Below are positions 48,998 through 61,800 of a DNA stretch of 64,000 nt, piece by piece. Source of the DNA: Caenorhabditis remanei. Its lineage: Eukaryota; Nematoda; Chromadorea; Rhabditida; Rhabditidae. The notes under the pieces were generated by a model. It was not told the DNA's origin. It saw nothing but the letters and a program-made list of their open reading frames with translations, and made no database searches. The stretch covers positions 8,554,587 to 8,618,586 of the forward strand of contig NC_071333.1 of the NCBI RefSeq assembly GCF_010183535.1, given 5' to 3'. Made by a program: the position numbers and the translations under genes. Numbering within the stretch: position 1 is the stretch's first letter; each line of letters opens with the position of its first letter.

Positions 48998-51900
48998 TTA
49001 CGGTTGTATTCCTTGTTTCTGTACCAACCGCCAATATATATTTCTTAATTTCAGCAACTCTTCATGTGTTCCCTGCTCAGCAACTTTCCCGTTTTTCAGA
49101 ACTGCTATCGAGTCAGCATTGACTACAGTAGACAAACGATGAGCCACAATAACAGTTGACAGGCGTTCACTGGCAGTATCCAACGCATTCTGTACCACTT
49201 TTTCGCTATCACTGTCCAGTGCACTTGTCGCTTCATCCAACAGCAATACTTTTGGATTTCGAAGGATAGCTCGAGCAATTGCTATCCTCTGTTTTTGACC
49301 ACCGGATAGTTGTGCTCCTCGTTCACCGACTATTGTTTCCAAACCCTGAAAAACTTGTTGTTTCTCTTTAACTGTCATGAGAATGCCAACCTGTGGGAAC
49401 TGATACACAAAATGGAAGGCGTTGGCAGTTTGAAGAGCTTTCTCTATTTCCAATTGTGGTACTGATTTTGTCAAACCATACAACAAGTTCTCTCTGATCG
49501 AAGAATTGAAAAGAGTTGGTTCTTGGGACACCAAAGCTAGATTGGAACGGAGATGGTGCAGGTTGATGTATTCCACATTCTCACCATCAATTTTCTTCAA
49601 TACGTTATAGTTTTAAAAATGTCATCAATAAAAACAACTTACAATTTCACCGTCCACCGCATGATAGAATCTTTCAAGGAGAGAGATTATAGTAGATTTA
49701 CCGCAACCACTGGGTCCAACAAGAGCCAATGTTTTTCCAGGTTCCACTTTCAAGTTGACTCCATTCAGTATCATTCGGTCCGGCCGCTGGTCATAATGGA
49801 ATTGAAGGTTTTCACCAACAATCTCTCCTTTATCGATGTTCTTTTTTCCATCTGTAGAATCATATGGCATAGTCGCAGGGTAAGTGAACAAGTTGAATAT
49901 CAATCCAGCAGCATGAACAGCTTTCTTATAGTCAGGTAAGTATGCAGCTGCAGATCCAGCCATACTGGAAGTCATCGATATCGTCATCAAAACCAAGTAA
50001 GTATCCATTGGAAGGACTTCTTTACGCAGAGCCAAGTAAGTTCCAAATTTGAATGAAACTGAGTAAATGAAAAAGTAACATCCGCACGACAGTCCATTAG
50101 CAACACCCTAAAATTCAATTCATTCACCATTTCTTGAAATATTTTTTACTTGAATGATGGCGCGCCTAAAGTAAGATTTGTGACTTTTCTGCAGATGATT
50201 TGTGATGAGACTCATAATTTTGTCTTCCATGTTAAGAGCACGAACTGTACGGATGTTTTCCAATGCTTCGATAGCAGTCTGTAAAACACAACGTTCGAAG
50301 CGGATAAAACACGTACACTCTACTCTATTGCTGTTTCCAAAAGCAAGTGCATCTTCTTCGATAGCGCTATCAATCATCCTTTCGTAACAATATTCGGCGA
50401 GGTAGAGAATTGGACAGAACAACAGTACCTAGAAAAAATTGAATAAAAGAATTATTCAATATCTGATTACCTGCAATGTCATTTTCCAACAGTAAATTGA
50501 AGCTGTTATAACAGCTATAATAATAGCCACAACAGTCATAATAACGCATCCTAGGCGGTCATCAATTGCAGCTTTCACGTTAGAAGCATCAGTATTTAAT
50601 CTATTGGATAATCGTGTAGCTGAATGTTTTGGGTCATCGTAGTATGCACATGGGAGTGACATCAAATGTTTGAAAGATTTGATTCTGAGTCTTGTAGAGA
50701 GTTTCTCTGATACTTTTCCAAAGTAATAGTATTGTAAATGAAGTGCCAAAGGTCGCAGAATTGCAAGTGCCAGGATAGTCAGCGCCCAAAAATGGCCGTA
50801 TGTAACAACATCTTCTCCTTCCATTGCGAACGCCTGGAAGTAAACCATTGAATCAAAACATTAAAAAAATCACCTACTTCATAAGCTCGGATGATCAATT
50901 GGGCGGAAATCGGATATGTCACTCCTTGAATTGCACTTCCAAAAACGGCAAGATACAGTATAAAATAATCTGGTTTGCACATTTCGACTATTTCTCGTAG
51001 GTTACTTTTCTTGGCTCCCTCCTGTTTTAATTCATTCACTATTCTTTTTATTTCATCGTCCTGAACGTTTTCTTCGTCGGCAGTTTCTTTGAGAACAGAA
51101 ATACTGCGGGATGTCAAATTGCAAATTTCGTTTATTAGGGAAGGTTTATCTGTAAATAACCACGGTTTCGTTTGTAATACACTCTATCTAGATGTTACTT
51201 TGTTCTTCGGTAGCGTTCATTAATTGTGCTTCGATTAGGTTCTTATAAACACCTTTTCTAGAAATTAGTTCATCATGATTTCCAACTTCAACAATCTGAA
51301 AACGTAATGAATGGAAATTACAGTAAAGAACCTGTAACTAACCTTTCCCTTGTCCATTACTATTATCTTATTTGCATTTCTGATTGTTGAAAGTCGATGA
51401 GCGATAACAATTGTAGTTCTGCCCTGAGATGCCTGGAAAACATGATTGAAGATATATTAGAATGATAATTATATCACTTTCTCCAGAGCCATTTGCACAA
51501 TATGTTCACTTTCATTATCCAATGCACTAGTTGCTTCGTCAAGGAGCAGAATCTTGGGATTCCGTACCAATGTTCTGGCTATTGCGATTCTTTGCTTCTG
51601 ACCACCGGACAACTGCGTTCCTCGTTCTCCAACAATCGTCTTGATACCTTTTGGGAAAGCACATACAAAATCAATTGCATTTGCTTCCCTCAATGCTTTA
51701 TAGATATCAGGTGAGCTAGCATCTGGGTTACCGAATCGAATATTTTCTTCTATGGTGGTGTTAAAGAGTACTGGTTCTTGTGAAACTACTCCGATGACCT
51801 TACGGAGTTTCCCAAGGTTGATTTCTTTCAAATCAACTCCATCAATCGAAATGTTTCCAGAATCGATGTTGTAATAACGCAAAAGTAGTTGCACCACAGT

Positions 51901-53664
51901 GCTTTTCCCACTTCCACTGGCACCAACAAGTGCAATGCATTCTCCAATTTTCACATCGAACGATATCTCTTTGAGAACTTCTGTTTCTAGACGAGTTGGA
52001 TATGAAAATCTGACATTTCTGAATGAAATATCTCCGTGTACTTCGCTTTCGTCGTGAGGGGTATCGTCGCCCCTTTCTATTACGTTGTCATTCTGAAAAA
52101 AGTTATCATGACCAAGTCTGAACATTTGATTGCTTGGAAACTGACGTTGACCAGCATATCTGCTATAGGCGCAGTGGATGAAATTGCACTTGAAAATCTA
52201 GAAATGTGAGGGATTGCTTCATTAAGACAGTATGAACCGAATAGAAGATAATGGAACACCTGGAAAACGGGAGAATTATTCTTTACAAAAAGAGTGCAAA
52301 CTCACTCTGACAACAATTGTTGGCTGTAGTCTTCCATCGTAAATCATATTTGCTCCAACATAAAGAACAGCTGTGTTCAATGCATTACTGAAAAAATAAC
52401 TAAGCCCCCGACTAAGAGAGTTGAATATTGCTTTTTGGAATCCACATTTCTCTCCAGCTATTAATTTTTCGGTGTACCTAAACAAATGGCATTTATTAAA
52501 CGTTTTTTGATGACCATATAGACAACCTCTCTACTTCCCGTTTCTGCCCGTTCAAAGAGCACACTGTTTTATACGATCCAAGTGCTTGAAAGGCTACAGA
52601 TCCTGCATCAGCATAATGCATACTCTGTAGCTCAGTAGTTTTCATCATACTGGATGAATTCCAAAGACCTGAGAATGCAATTCCGAGTGAGAAGAGGAAA
52701 CCATAGGAAGCCAGTTCCCAATCAGTATAGAAAGCGAGTATAGTTCCAATCGTGAAATCGGTCATCAAAGCAACAATCAAGGCTATTTTTTCGTTGAACA
52801 CTTCTCGAAATCTCTCCAAATTGCTGAAATTATGTCTTAAAATTAAAATTGGTGTGATTGGGAAAAACTGACTCATTGAGAATAGTTGACAAATGTCCGA
52901 TTGAATTGATATCAAAGTATTGTGCGTCTCTTTTGAGTAGACAAGATATGTAACGTTTTCTAACACGATATGTGGTGTTATCTCCAACAAATTTCATGAT
53001 TGAAAACTGAAACCGTGACTATCTAGAGTAAGAAACAAAAGTGATGAGTTACCTGGAGAAAACCAAAAGTGAAATATGCAGAACCGCATAAGAAAAAGTA
53101 AAGAACAACCCGATTCATGTCTTTTTCAAAGATCTTGTAGGCTTTATCGAGATCAGCGGGATCTGAAAAGAATGCGTTCACAAATCATTTTCGTTTATTT
53201 AGCAACATACCAATTGTTTTATTATTTATTGCATTTGTAATTGTAATCAGTACTTGTGAGGTTTCTCCAAGAGTGTAACTTTCAAATGGCATACAGAGAC
53301 CGGTTAGAATGGAAAAGACAATTCCGAGAACGAATAACAGTTTTTCGAATGGAGATGTACATAGTAGCTGAAGCGTTTCTTGACCGGTTTTTTTCAGTTT
53401 TGAGTATCACCACTTACTATGACTTGAATAAATTTAGACAGATTCGAACATTTTTTGTGGTTTGTTTGTGTTAACAGAAGCTCGCTGTAAATTGAACGTA
53501 ACTTTTAAATGTATTTACTGAATATATTCTCTACTCTCAATTTTTCTCTCAAGAAATGTTTTAGACGCAGAGAAATTTGTCAAAACGTGCTGTTTGCCGT
53601 AGAGTCCAATGAATGTTCTTATCAGTCGTATATGTATTTTCACTTTCAAAACTTACGTGTCCAT
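48998..53664 (-). CDS. pgp: P-glycoprotein (ABCB full transporter), array copy A
   Basis: A full ABC exporter with TMD1-NBD1-TMD2-NBD2 in many short exons. The start is an 8-base exon (53657-53664, ATGGACAC) spliced in phase to 53418-53484 ([11 protein letters not shown], then LSKFIQVI), then to the first membrane exon ([15 protein letters not shown]). NBD1 (about 51,470-52,080) has Walker [11 protein letters not shown]-loop VVSQEPVLF, signature LSGGQKQR and Walker [13 protein letters not shown]2 (about 49,000-49,900) has [34 protein letters not shown] and the H-loop VIVAHRLS. All ATPase motifs are intact, so it should be an active efflux pump in the plasma membrane. It belongs to the nematode pgp-5/6/7/8-like group by its tandem arrangement. 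The exact orthologue is not assignable here. Its NBD2 is nearly identical to that of copy C. Confidence 0.9.
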
Positions 53665-53922
53665 TAGAAATCAGAATAATTAGAACACACTATCTAGCAG
53701 AACAAAAATAGAATGAACTGAATTGACAACAGGATTTCTAATCTCTGGGTTCTCTGGGTGTTGGAAAAAATTGCACAACTTTAGGCAATAGCCACAAAAA
53801 CACAACGCGGCAATGACAAGAGAACACGTCATTTTAATAGAATTGTATTTTGTATTTCAATTATTATGTACAAAAGAAAATAAGTTAATAGAAAATGTTC
53901 AACTATATAATTATAGGTAGCT

Positions 53923-56900
53923 TCAATTCTCCTGTTTTTGCACCAGTTTGTAGTAGGCTCCTTTCAACTTCAAAAGCTCTTCATGTGATCCTGCAAATAC
54001 AGATATTTATAGATTTTTAGTTTAGATTATAAGGTTACCTTGTTCAACCACTTTTCCTAGTTTTATAACAGCTATTGAGTCTGCATTTGCTATAGTCGAT
54101 AAACGATGAGCAACAATAATAGTGGACAATCTTTCACTGGCAGTATTCAACGCATTTTGTACCACTTTTTCGTTTTCACTGTCCAGTGCACTTGTCGCTT
54201 CATCCAACAGCAATACTTTCGGATTGCGAAGGATAGCTCGAGCAATTGCTATCCTCTGCTTTTGACCACCGGATAGTTGAGCTCCTCGCTCTCCAACTAT
54301 TGTATCCAAACCCTAGAAAAGTGTATTTAAAAAATTATAGTGTTTACCACGACTCACATTCGGAAACTGAAATACAAAACGGAAGGCGTTGGCTGTAATC
54401 AACGCTTTCTCCATTTCTAGCTGATGCACTTGCCGTGTTAAACCATATACAAGATTCTCTCGTATTGAAGAATTAAACAATGATGGTTCCTGAGAGACCA
54501 AGGCCAAACTGGAACGTAAGTGATGCATGTTAACATTTTCTACATTCTCGCCGTCTACATCCTGAAATGGATTTTTGTTGTGAACTAGTTTCATAGATTA
54601 CTAACGATGCTTCCATTATCTACTCGATAGAACAGTTCTATTAGAGAGACTACTGTTGACTTCCCAGATCCACTCGGTCCCACTAGTGCAAGTGTTTTTC
54701 CTGGTTCCAATAATAGATTTACACTCTTCAAGACAATATGGTCCGGACGTTGGTGATAGTGAAACTTGACGTCTTTCATCTTCACTTCTCCATTATCAAT
54801 ATTCAATTGACCATCTTTGGATTTATAAGGCATAGTGGCTGGATACGTAAACAAATTGAAAATCAATCCAGCAGCATGAATTGCTTTTTTGTAGTCTGGT
54901 AGATAGGAAATGGCAGATCCGGCCATATTTGATGTATAGGAAAGTGTAACTAATGCAAGATACATATCCATTGGTAGAACCTCTTTTTGAAGAATTAGAT
55001 ATGTTCCAAACTTGAAAGATAAAGCGTATACAAATTGGGAGCATCCAGCCGAAAATCCGCTTGCAAGTCCCTAAAACCTTATATGTTTGAACTGCGAACA
55101 AATCTGAAATATACCAGAACAAAAGCTCTTTTATGATATTTTCTCTTCAATTCTCGCAGTTGTACTGTCATCATCTCGAGAACTTTTTCTTCCATATTCA
55201 AGGATCGAACTGTTTTTATATTATCCAAAACTTCCACAGCAATCTGTGAGACAACAAAAACGTAATAACTTCCAGAGCATGTTCTATTACCTTGTTACTT
55301 TTCTCGAATGCCAGAGAGTCTTGCTTGATCGACTGAACTGTAGTTTTTTCATAACAATATTTGGCAAGATATAGCACTGGAAAAAACAACAGTACCTGGA
55401 AACATCCATTCATCATTTATCAACTGTGTTTCTCAATTTGTCATACCTGCATAGTTAATTTCCATGAATAGTAGCATGCAATTGTGATGGCCACCATGAA
55501 CGATACCAATGTCATAAGAACACTTCCCAGTCTTGCATCAACTGCTGCTTTCACATTAGAAGCATCGGTATTTAACCGATTTGCAAGCCTTGTTGGTGAA
55601 TTTTTTGATTCGTCATAGAAAGCACACGGTAGAGACAACAAATGTTGAAATGATTTAATTCTCAGGTGCGTTGACAGCTTCTCGCCAACTTTACCGAAGA
55701 AGAAGTATTGGCAGTACAATGTGATTGGGCGGAAAAGGCCAAGTACTAAAAACATGGATGCCCAAAAATGACCGTTAATGAGAATTTCTTCTCCATCCAT
55801 TGCATAGGCCTGAACACAAAAAATTGAATACACAACCATCTTATTAGACCAGTCAGTCACTCACCTTATAGGTACTCACAATAAGTTGCGCCAAGATAGG
55901 GAAACTAAATCCTTGAATAGCACTCCCAAATATTGCAAAAAATAATAGAATACAGTTCGGACGGCATTCTCGTAGGATTTCCCAAATACTGGAAGTAATC
56001 ATTTGTTCTTCGGGTGTATCTTTGAGAATATTCTCCAATTCTTCATCAGAAATGCGATTGTCATTACTTGTGGCTGCAATCACATCTAACGGTTTTTTAT
56101 TGTTGACATCTCCTTGGTTTTCTGCGGAATCCAGGAATTGTGCCTGAATTAGGTCTTTGTAGAGTCCACCTCTCGCAATCAGTTCATCATGATTTCCTAA
56201 TTCAGCAATCTGAAATTCCGACTCTGATGTGTGGTCCTTATCAAAATAAAAATACCTTTCCTTCTGACGTAACCATAATTTTGTCGCAATTTCTGATTGT
56301 GGAGAGTCTATGAGCTATAACAATGGTCGTTCGTCCTTCTGATGCCTGAATTATTTGTTAGCTGCAATATTAGGCCTTCCATCAACTTACTTTTCTCAAA
56401 GCAATTTGTACTTCACGCTCACTTTCATTGTCCAATGCACTTGTTGCTTCATCAAGGAGTAATATTTTTGGATTTTTCACCAATACTCTTGCAATAGCTA
56501 TTCGTTGCTTCTGGCCTCCAGAGAGCTGCGCTCCTCTCTCTCCAACTACAGTTTTAATACCACGAGGAAATGCGCATACGAAGTCATAAGCATTCGCAGT
56601 TTTCAATGCTTCGTAAATATCTAACGTCGACACTTCAGAGTTTCCAAATCGAATGTTCTCCTCAATAGTTGTGTTGAAAAGCACAGGTTCTTGAGAAACC
56701 ACTCCTATTGCACGACGAAGTTCTTTCAAATTTATGTTGTTCAATTCCAGACCGTCAATTGATATTTTCCCAGAATCAATGTCGTAGTAGTGAAGGAGAA
56801 GTTGGACTATAGTACTCTTTCCACTTCCACTGCCACCAACAAGTGCAATGCATTCTCCTTTTTTGACATTAAAAGTAACTCCTTTAAGGACTTGACTATC

Positions 56901-58350
56901 CGGACGGGAAGGATAAGAGAACCTCACGTCTTCAAATTTGATATTCCCTTCTTTTATTGTTCTTTGATCATCTGAATGATCTGTCTGACGATTCTCGATA
57001 ACGTCATCTTTTGATGTCAATATTTGGAAAATCGGAGATGCAGAAGATATAGCATTTGACAAATATGATAGATGAGGAAAGGCCTCACCCAAACTGAATG
57101 CACTGAACAACATGTAATGAAACAGCTGAAAAACAGAATAACCCTGGAAATATTGTTCAGGAAAACTAACCGTCACAATAACAGCTTGATCCATCGTTTT
57201 GTTGTAAATCAAATCAGCACCAACGTATAGAATGATTCCATTCAGTGCATTACAGAAAAAATGAGTGACACTTCGGGAGGTAGCTAGAAAGAACGCTCTT
57301 CTCGAACCATGCTTCTCTCCCGCTTTCAGTTCATTGGAATATCTGAAACTTTTAATCAATCCCATGCAGAGAGCGTATTCCACCCACCTTTCCAGCTCTT
57401 GTTTCTGACCGTTTAGTGATATAACTGTTTTGAATGAACTCAGTGCTTGGAATGCAATAGCTCCGGCATTTGCATAATGTGTATTCTGTTTTCCAGTGGA
57501 TCCCATCATACTTGCTGAATTGATGAAACCAGAAAATGCAATTCCGACAGCAAATACACTTCCGTATGAAGCCAGTCTCCAATCCGTGTAGAATGCTAGA
57601 CTGGTACCAATAATAAAATCTGTCGTGAAACAAATTATGAATGCTATCTTTTCGTTAAAAGCTTCTCGAAAACGCTCCAAATTACTAAAAAAGAAGAAAT
57701 TGTTATTTTTTTAACAAATTCACCAACTCACTCATTTAGAATAGTTGATAAGCTTCCAGTAGAGACAGTATCAAAATATTTGGCATCTTTTCTCAGTAGT
57801 CTAGTTATATATTCCTTTCTTACTCGGTACGTTGTATTGTCACCAACGTATTTGAATAGTGAAAACTAAAAATTCCCTGAAGAAAATAGGATTGAAAATT
57901 ATACGTACCTGCAAAAAACCAAATATTGCAAATGCAAATCCAACAAGTGCAAAATGTATAACTACTGTGTTCATATCCGAGTGGAATATTTCATAAGCTC
58001 TATCAAGATCTGATGGATCTGGAAAAAAAACTTTGCTGGAATAGTCCGTCCTGCCAAACCAACCAATTGTTTTGTTATTCACCGCAGAAGTGATTTTCAC
58101 AAAAACTTGTGAGACTTCTCCAAATGTGTAACTCATAAACGGCTGACATAATCCTGTTAGAACTGCAGAAGCGATTCCCAATAAAAACAAAAACTTCTCC
58201 AATTTCGATGTGCATTTCCACTGAAATCAACATTCATATCAAGTTTACAACCTGAGATAAACTTACAACTACTAAGGAAAAACTTGTAAAGTTAGAATAT
58301 TTCTTCTGATTTTCAGGTGGTAGCAATAACTCGTTCTCGTTGTTTTCCAT
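53923..58350 (-). CDS. pgp: P-glycoprotein (ABCB full transporter), array copy B
   Basis: The start exon reads [20 protein letters not shown] (ATG 58348-58350) and leads into a membrane exon with [18 protein letters not shown]1 (about 56,390-56,950) has [26 protein letters not shown] and [12 protein letters not shown]2 (about 53,930-54,800) has [34 protein letters not shown] and IIVAHRLS. The C-terminus is [17 protein letters not shown] and TGA at 53923-53925. It is the most divergent of the three overall, yet short blocks of its NBD2, around the signature and Walker B, match copies A and C almost base for base. The start of copy A lies only 258 bases downstream of its stop. All ATPase motifs are intact. 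Confidence 0.92.
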
Positions 58351-58818
58351 AATCTCAATAACAATTGTCTATCTAATCTCCTTTGATATACTTTCTCATT
58401 ACGAAACGTTTCGAAAAAGAAATGAAAAAATGAGATAGCGCAAAAGAACATGCTCTCTTCATCTGACATAGTGTTTCGTGTTAGCCGAAAACACACACCA
58501 AAGATCTATTCAAAAACAGGTAGAGAAAAAAAGCGATAGAAATCAAACTAAAGTAAATAAAGAAATCATTTTTTGATTTACTTTTATCAATCTATTGAGG
58601 AACGTTTTCTGGAAAAACAAATTTGTGGAAAAATGGAAAAATATCGAAATTGTAAAAAGATAAATACACAGATAGAAAACCATTTTTCAATTATAAATCA
58701 ACAAACAAAATCACAAGAGAAATGATACAAACATATGACATGTTTTGAAAAAAACTATAAACAAAACAGATATAAATACAAAAATAATAACAATTAAAAA
58801 ACTTATTTTCGACAGATA

Positions 58819-61800
58819 TTAGTCAGTTGGCTGTTGTGCTTGTATTCCTTGTTTCTGTACCAAGCGCCAATATATACTTCTTAATTTCAGCAACTCTTCA
58901 TGTGTTCCCTGCTCAGCAACTTTTCCGTTTTTCAGAACTGCTATCGAGTCAGCATTGACTACAGTAGACAAGCGATGCGCCACAATAACAGTTGACAGTC
59001 GTTCACTGGCAGTGTCCAACGCATTCTGTACCACTTTTTCGCTATCACTGTCCAGTGCACTTGTCGCTTCATCCAACAGCAATACTTTTGGATTTCGAAG
59101 GATAGCTCGAGCAATTGCTATTCTCTGCTTTTGACCACCGGATAGTTGTGCTCCTCGTTTACCGACTATTGTTTCCAAACCCTGAAAAACTGTTTTATTT
59201 TCTTTACTGACATGAGAATACCAACCTGTGGGAACTGATACACGAAATGGAAAGCGTTCGCAGTTTGAAGAGCTTTCTCTATTTCCAATTGTGGTACTGA
59301 TCTGGTCAAACCATACAACAAGTTCTCTCTGATCGAAGAATTGAAAAGAGTTGGTTCTTGGGACACCAAAGCTAGATTGGCACGGAGATGATGCAGGTTG
59401 ATGTCTTCCACATTCTCACCATCAACTTTCTGCAATACGCTATTGTTTTAAAAATATCATCAATAAAAACAACTTACAATTTCACCGTCAACCGCATGAT
59501 AGAATCTTTCAAGGAGAGAGATTATAGTAGATTTACCGCAACCACTGGGTCCAACAAGAGCCAATGTTTTTCCAGGTTCCACTTTCAAGTTGACTCCATT
59601 CAGTATCATTCGGTCCGGTCGCTGGTCATAATGGAATTGAAGGTTTTCACCAACAATCTCTCCCTTATCAATGTTCTTTTTTCCATCTGTAGAATCATAT
59701 GGCATAGTAGCCGGATAAGTGAACAAGTTGAATATCAATCCAGCGGCATGGACTGCTTTTTTGTAGTCAGGCAAGTATGCAGCGGCTGATCCAGCCATGT
59801 TAGCAGTCATGGACAGAGTCATCAATACCAAATATGTATCCATAGGTTGAACTTCTTTCTTCAGAGCCAAATAGGTTCCAAATTTGAAGGAAATTGAGTA
59901 GACAAACAAGAAACAGCTCATCGATAAACCATTCGCAGCACCCTAAAACTATTTACCATGGAATGATTTGATATGATGCGAAAAATTTTACCTGAATAAT
60001 AGCTCTCTTGAAAAATGAGTTGCGGATCTTTTGTAGGTGATTGGTTATCAAAGTCATTATTTTGTCTTCCAAATTGAGAGCACGTACGGTCCTTACATTT
60101 TCCAGTGCTTCTATGGCTGTCTGAAAAGACATCTTTAGATTCGAGGTTTTAAAACTGCTCGCTTACTCTGTTACTATTCTCAAAAGCGATTGTATCTTCT
60201 TGAATTGCGTTTTCAGTGGCAGCTTCATAACAATACTCAGCAAGGTAGAGCAAAGGGAAGAATAGCAGCACCTGAACAGATAAAAATACATCCACGTTAA
60301 AATTTTCTGGTAACGAACCTCCAATGTCATTTTCCAACAGTAAAGAGAAGCGGTAACCACAGCAATCGAAATAGCAACCAATGTCATTATAACGCATCCC
60401 AAACGGTCATCCACTGCTGCTTTTACATTTGAAGAGTCGGTATTCAACCTATTAGACAATTTTGTAGGAGAATGTTTTGGATCGTCGTAAAATGCACATG
60501 GTAGAGAAAGCATATGCTTGAATGACTTGACTCGAAGACGGGTTGACAGTTTCTCAGCCACTTTTCCAAAGTAATAGTACTGGAAGTACAACGTCAATGG
60601 TCGGAAGACAGCGAGAAACATGAAGGAAAGAGCCCAAAAGTGGCCATACGTGAGAATATCTTCTCCTTGCATGGCATAGCCCTAAAAAATAATTTTATCA
60701 GTACATTCCTATAAATTTTAGGTCTTACTTGATAAGTACGAACAATCAATTGAGCCAAAATGGGATAACTTATTCCTTGGATGGCACTTCCAAACACCGC
60801 AACAAACAAAATGCAATAATCTGGTCGACACATTTTCACAATCTCTCGTAGGTTCGACTTCTTGGCACCTTCTTGAGTGAGTTCATCCAACAAGCGTTCC
60901 ATATCATCATCGTGAACTCCTGCATCTGTGCTGGTACTTCTTTGGAAGGAATAACTGTGCAGTGGAGATAATTCATGAGACAACTGTCGTGCAGCAAGTG
61001 GTGGGAGGTCATCTGGAATAAATTGAAATATAGCTTCTTTTTTTGTTGAATAAAATAACTTACTGTGATCATCACTAGAATCCAAAAGTTGAGCTTGTAC
61101 AAGATCATTGTAAACGCTTTGTTTGGCAATGAGTTCGTCATGGTTTCCTACTTCCACAATCTGAAGTTGATCAAAATAACAAATATCATACGTAATTATT
61201 GACATACCTCTCCTTTTTGCATTACAATAATTTTACTGGCATTTCGAATAGTTGAGAGACGATGAGCAACAACAATTGTCGTCCTGCCTTGAGATGCCTA
61301 AAAATGTGATTTTAAAACTATAAGTAATATCAAAATCTTACGTTCTCCAAAGCTTTTTGCACAACGTGCTCACTTTCGTTGTCTAATGCACTAGTTGCTT
61401 CGTCAAGAAGCAGAATCTTGGGATTCCGTACCAACGTTCTGGCGATTGCGATTCTCTGCTTTTGACCACCGGACAACTGGGTTCCTCTTTCTCCAACAAT
61501 CGTCTTGATACCTTTTGGGAAAGCACATACAAAATCATAAGCGTTTGCTTTTCTTAGTGCTCCATAAATTTCCGGCAAACTGGCATCTGGGTTGCCGAAT
61601 CGAATGTTTTCTTCGATTGTAGTATTGAAAAGCACAGGTTCTTGGGAAACCACTCCAATGACTCGACGAAGTTTCTTCAGATTCATTCTGTTCAACTCAA
61701 CTCCATCAATCAAAATGTTTCCAGAATCGATGTTGTAATAATGAAGAAGTAGTTGAACTACAGTACTTTTTCCACTTCCACTGGCACCTACAAGTGCAAT

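Noticed and set aside
49553..49939. 128-aa plus-strand open frame opposite pgp copy A, mirrored at 59388-59789 opposite copy C
   Set aside because: Its conservation between copies comes from the near-identical NBD2 coding strand. It is a shadow frame, not an antisense gene.
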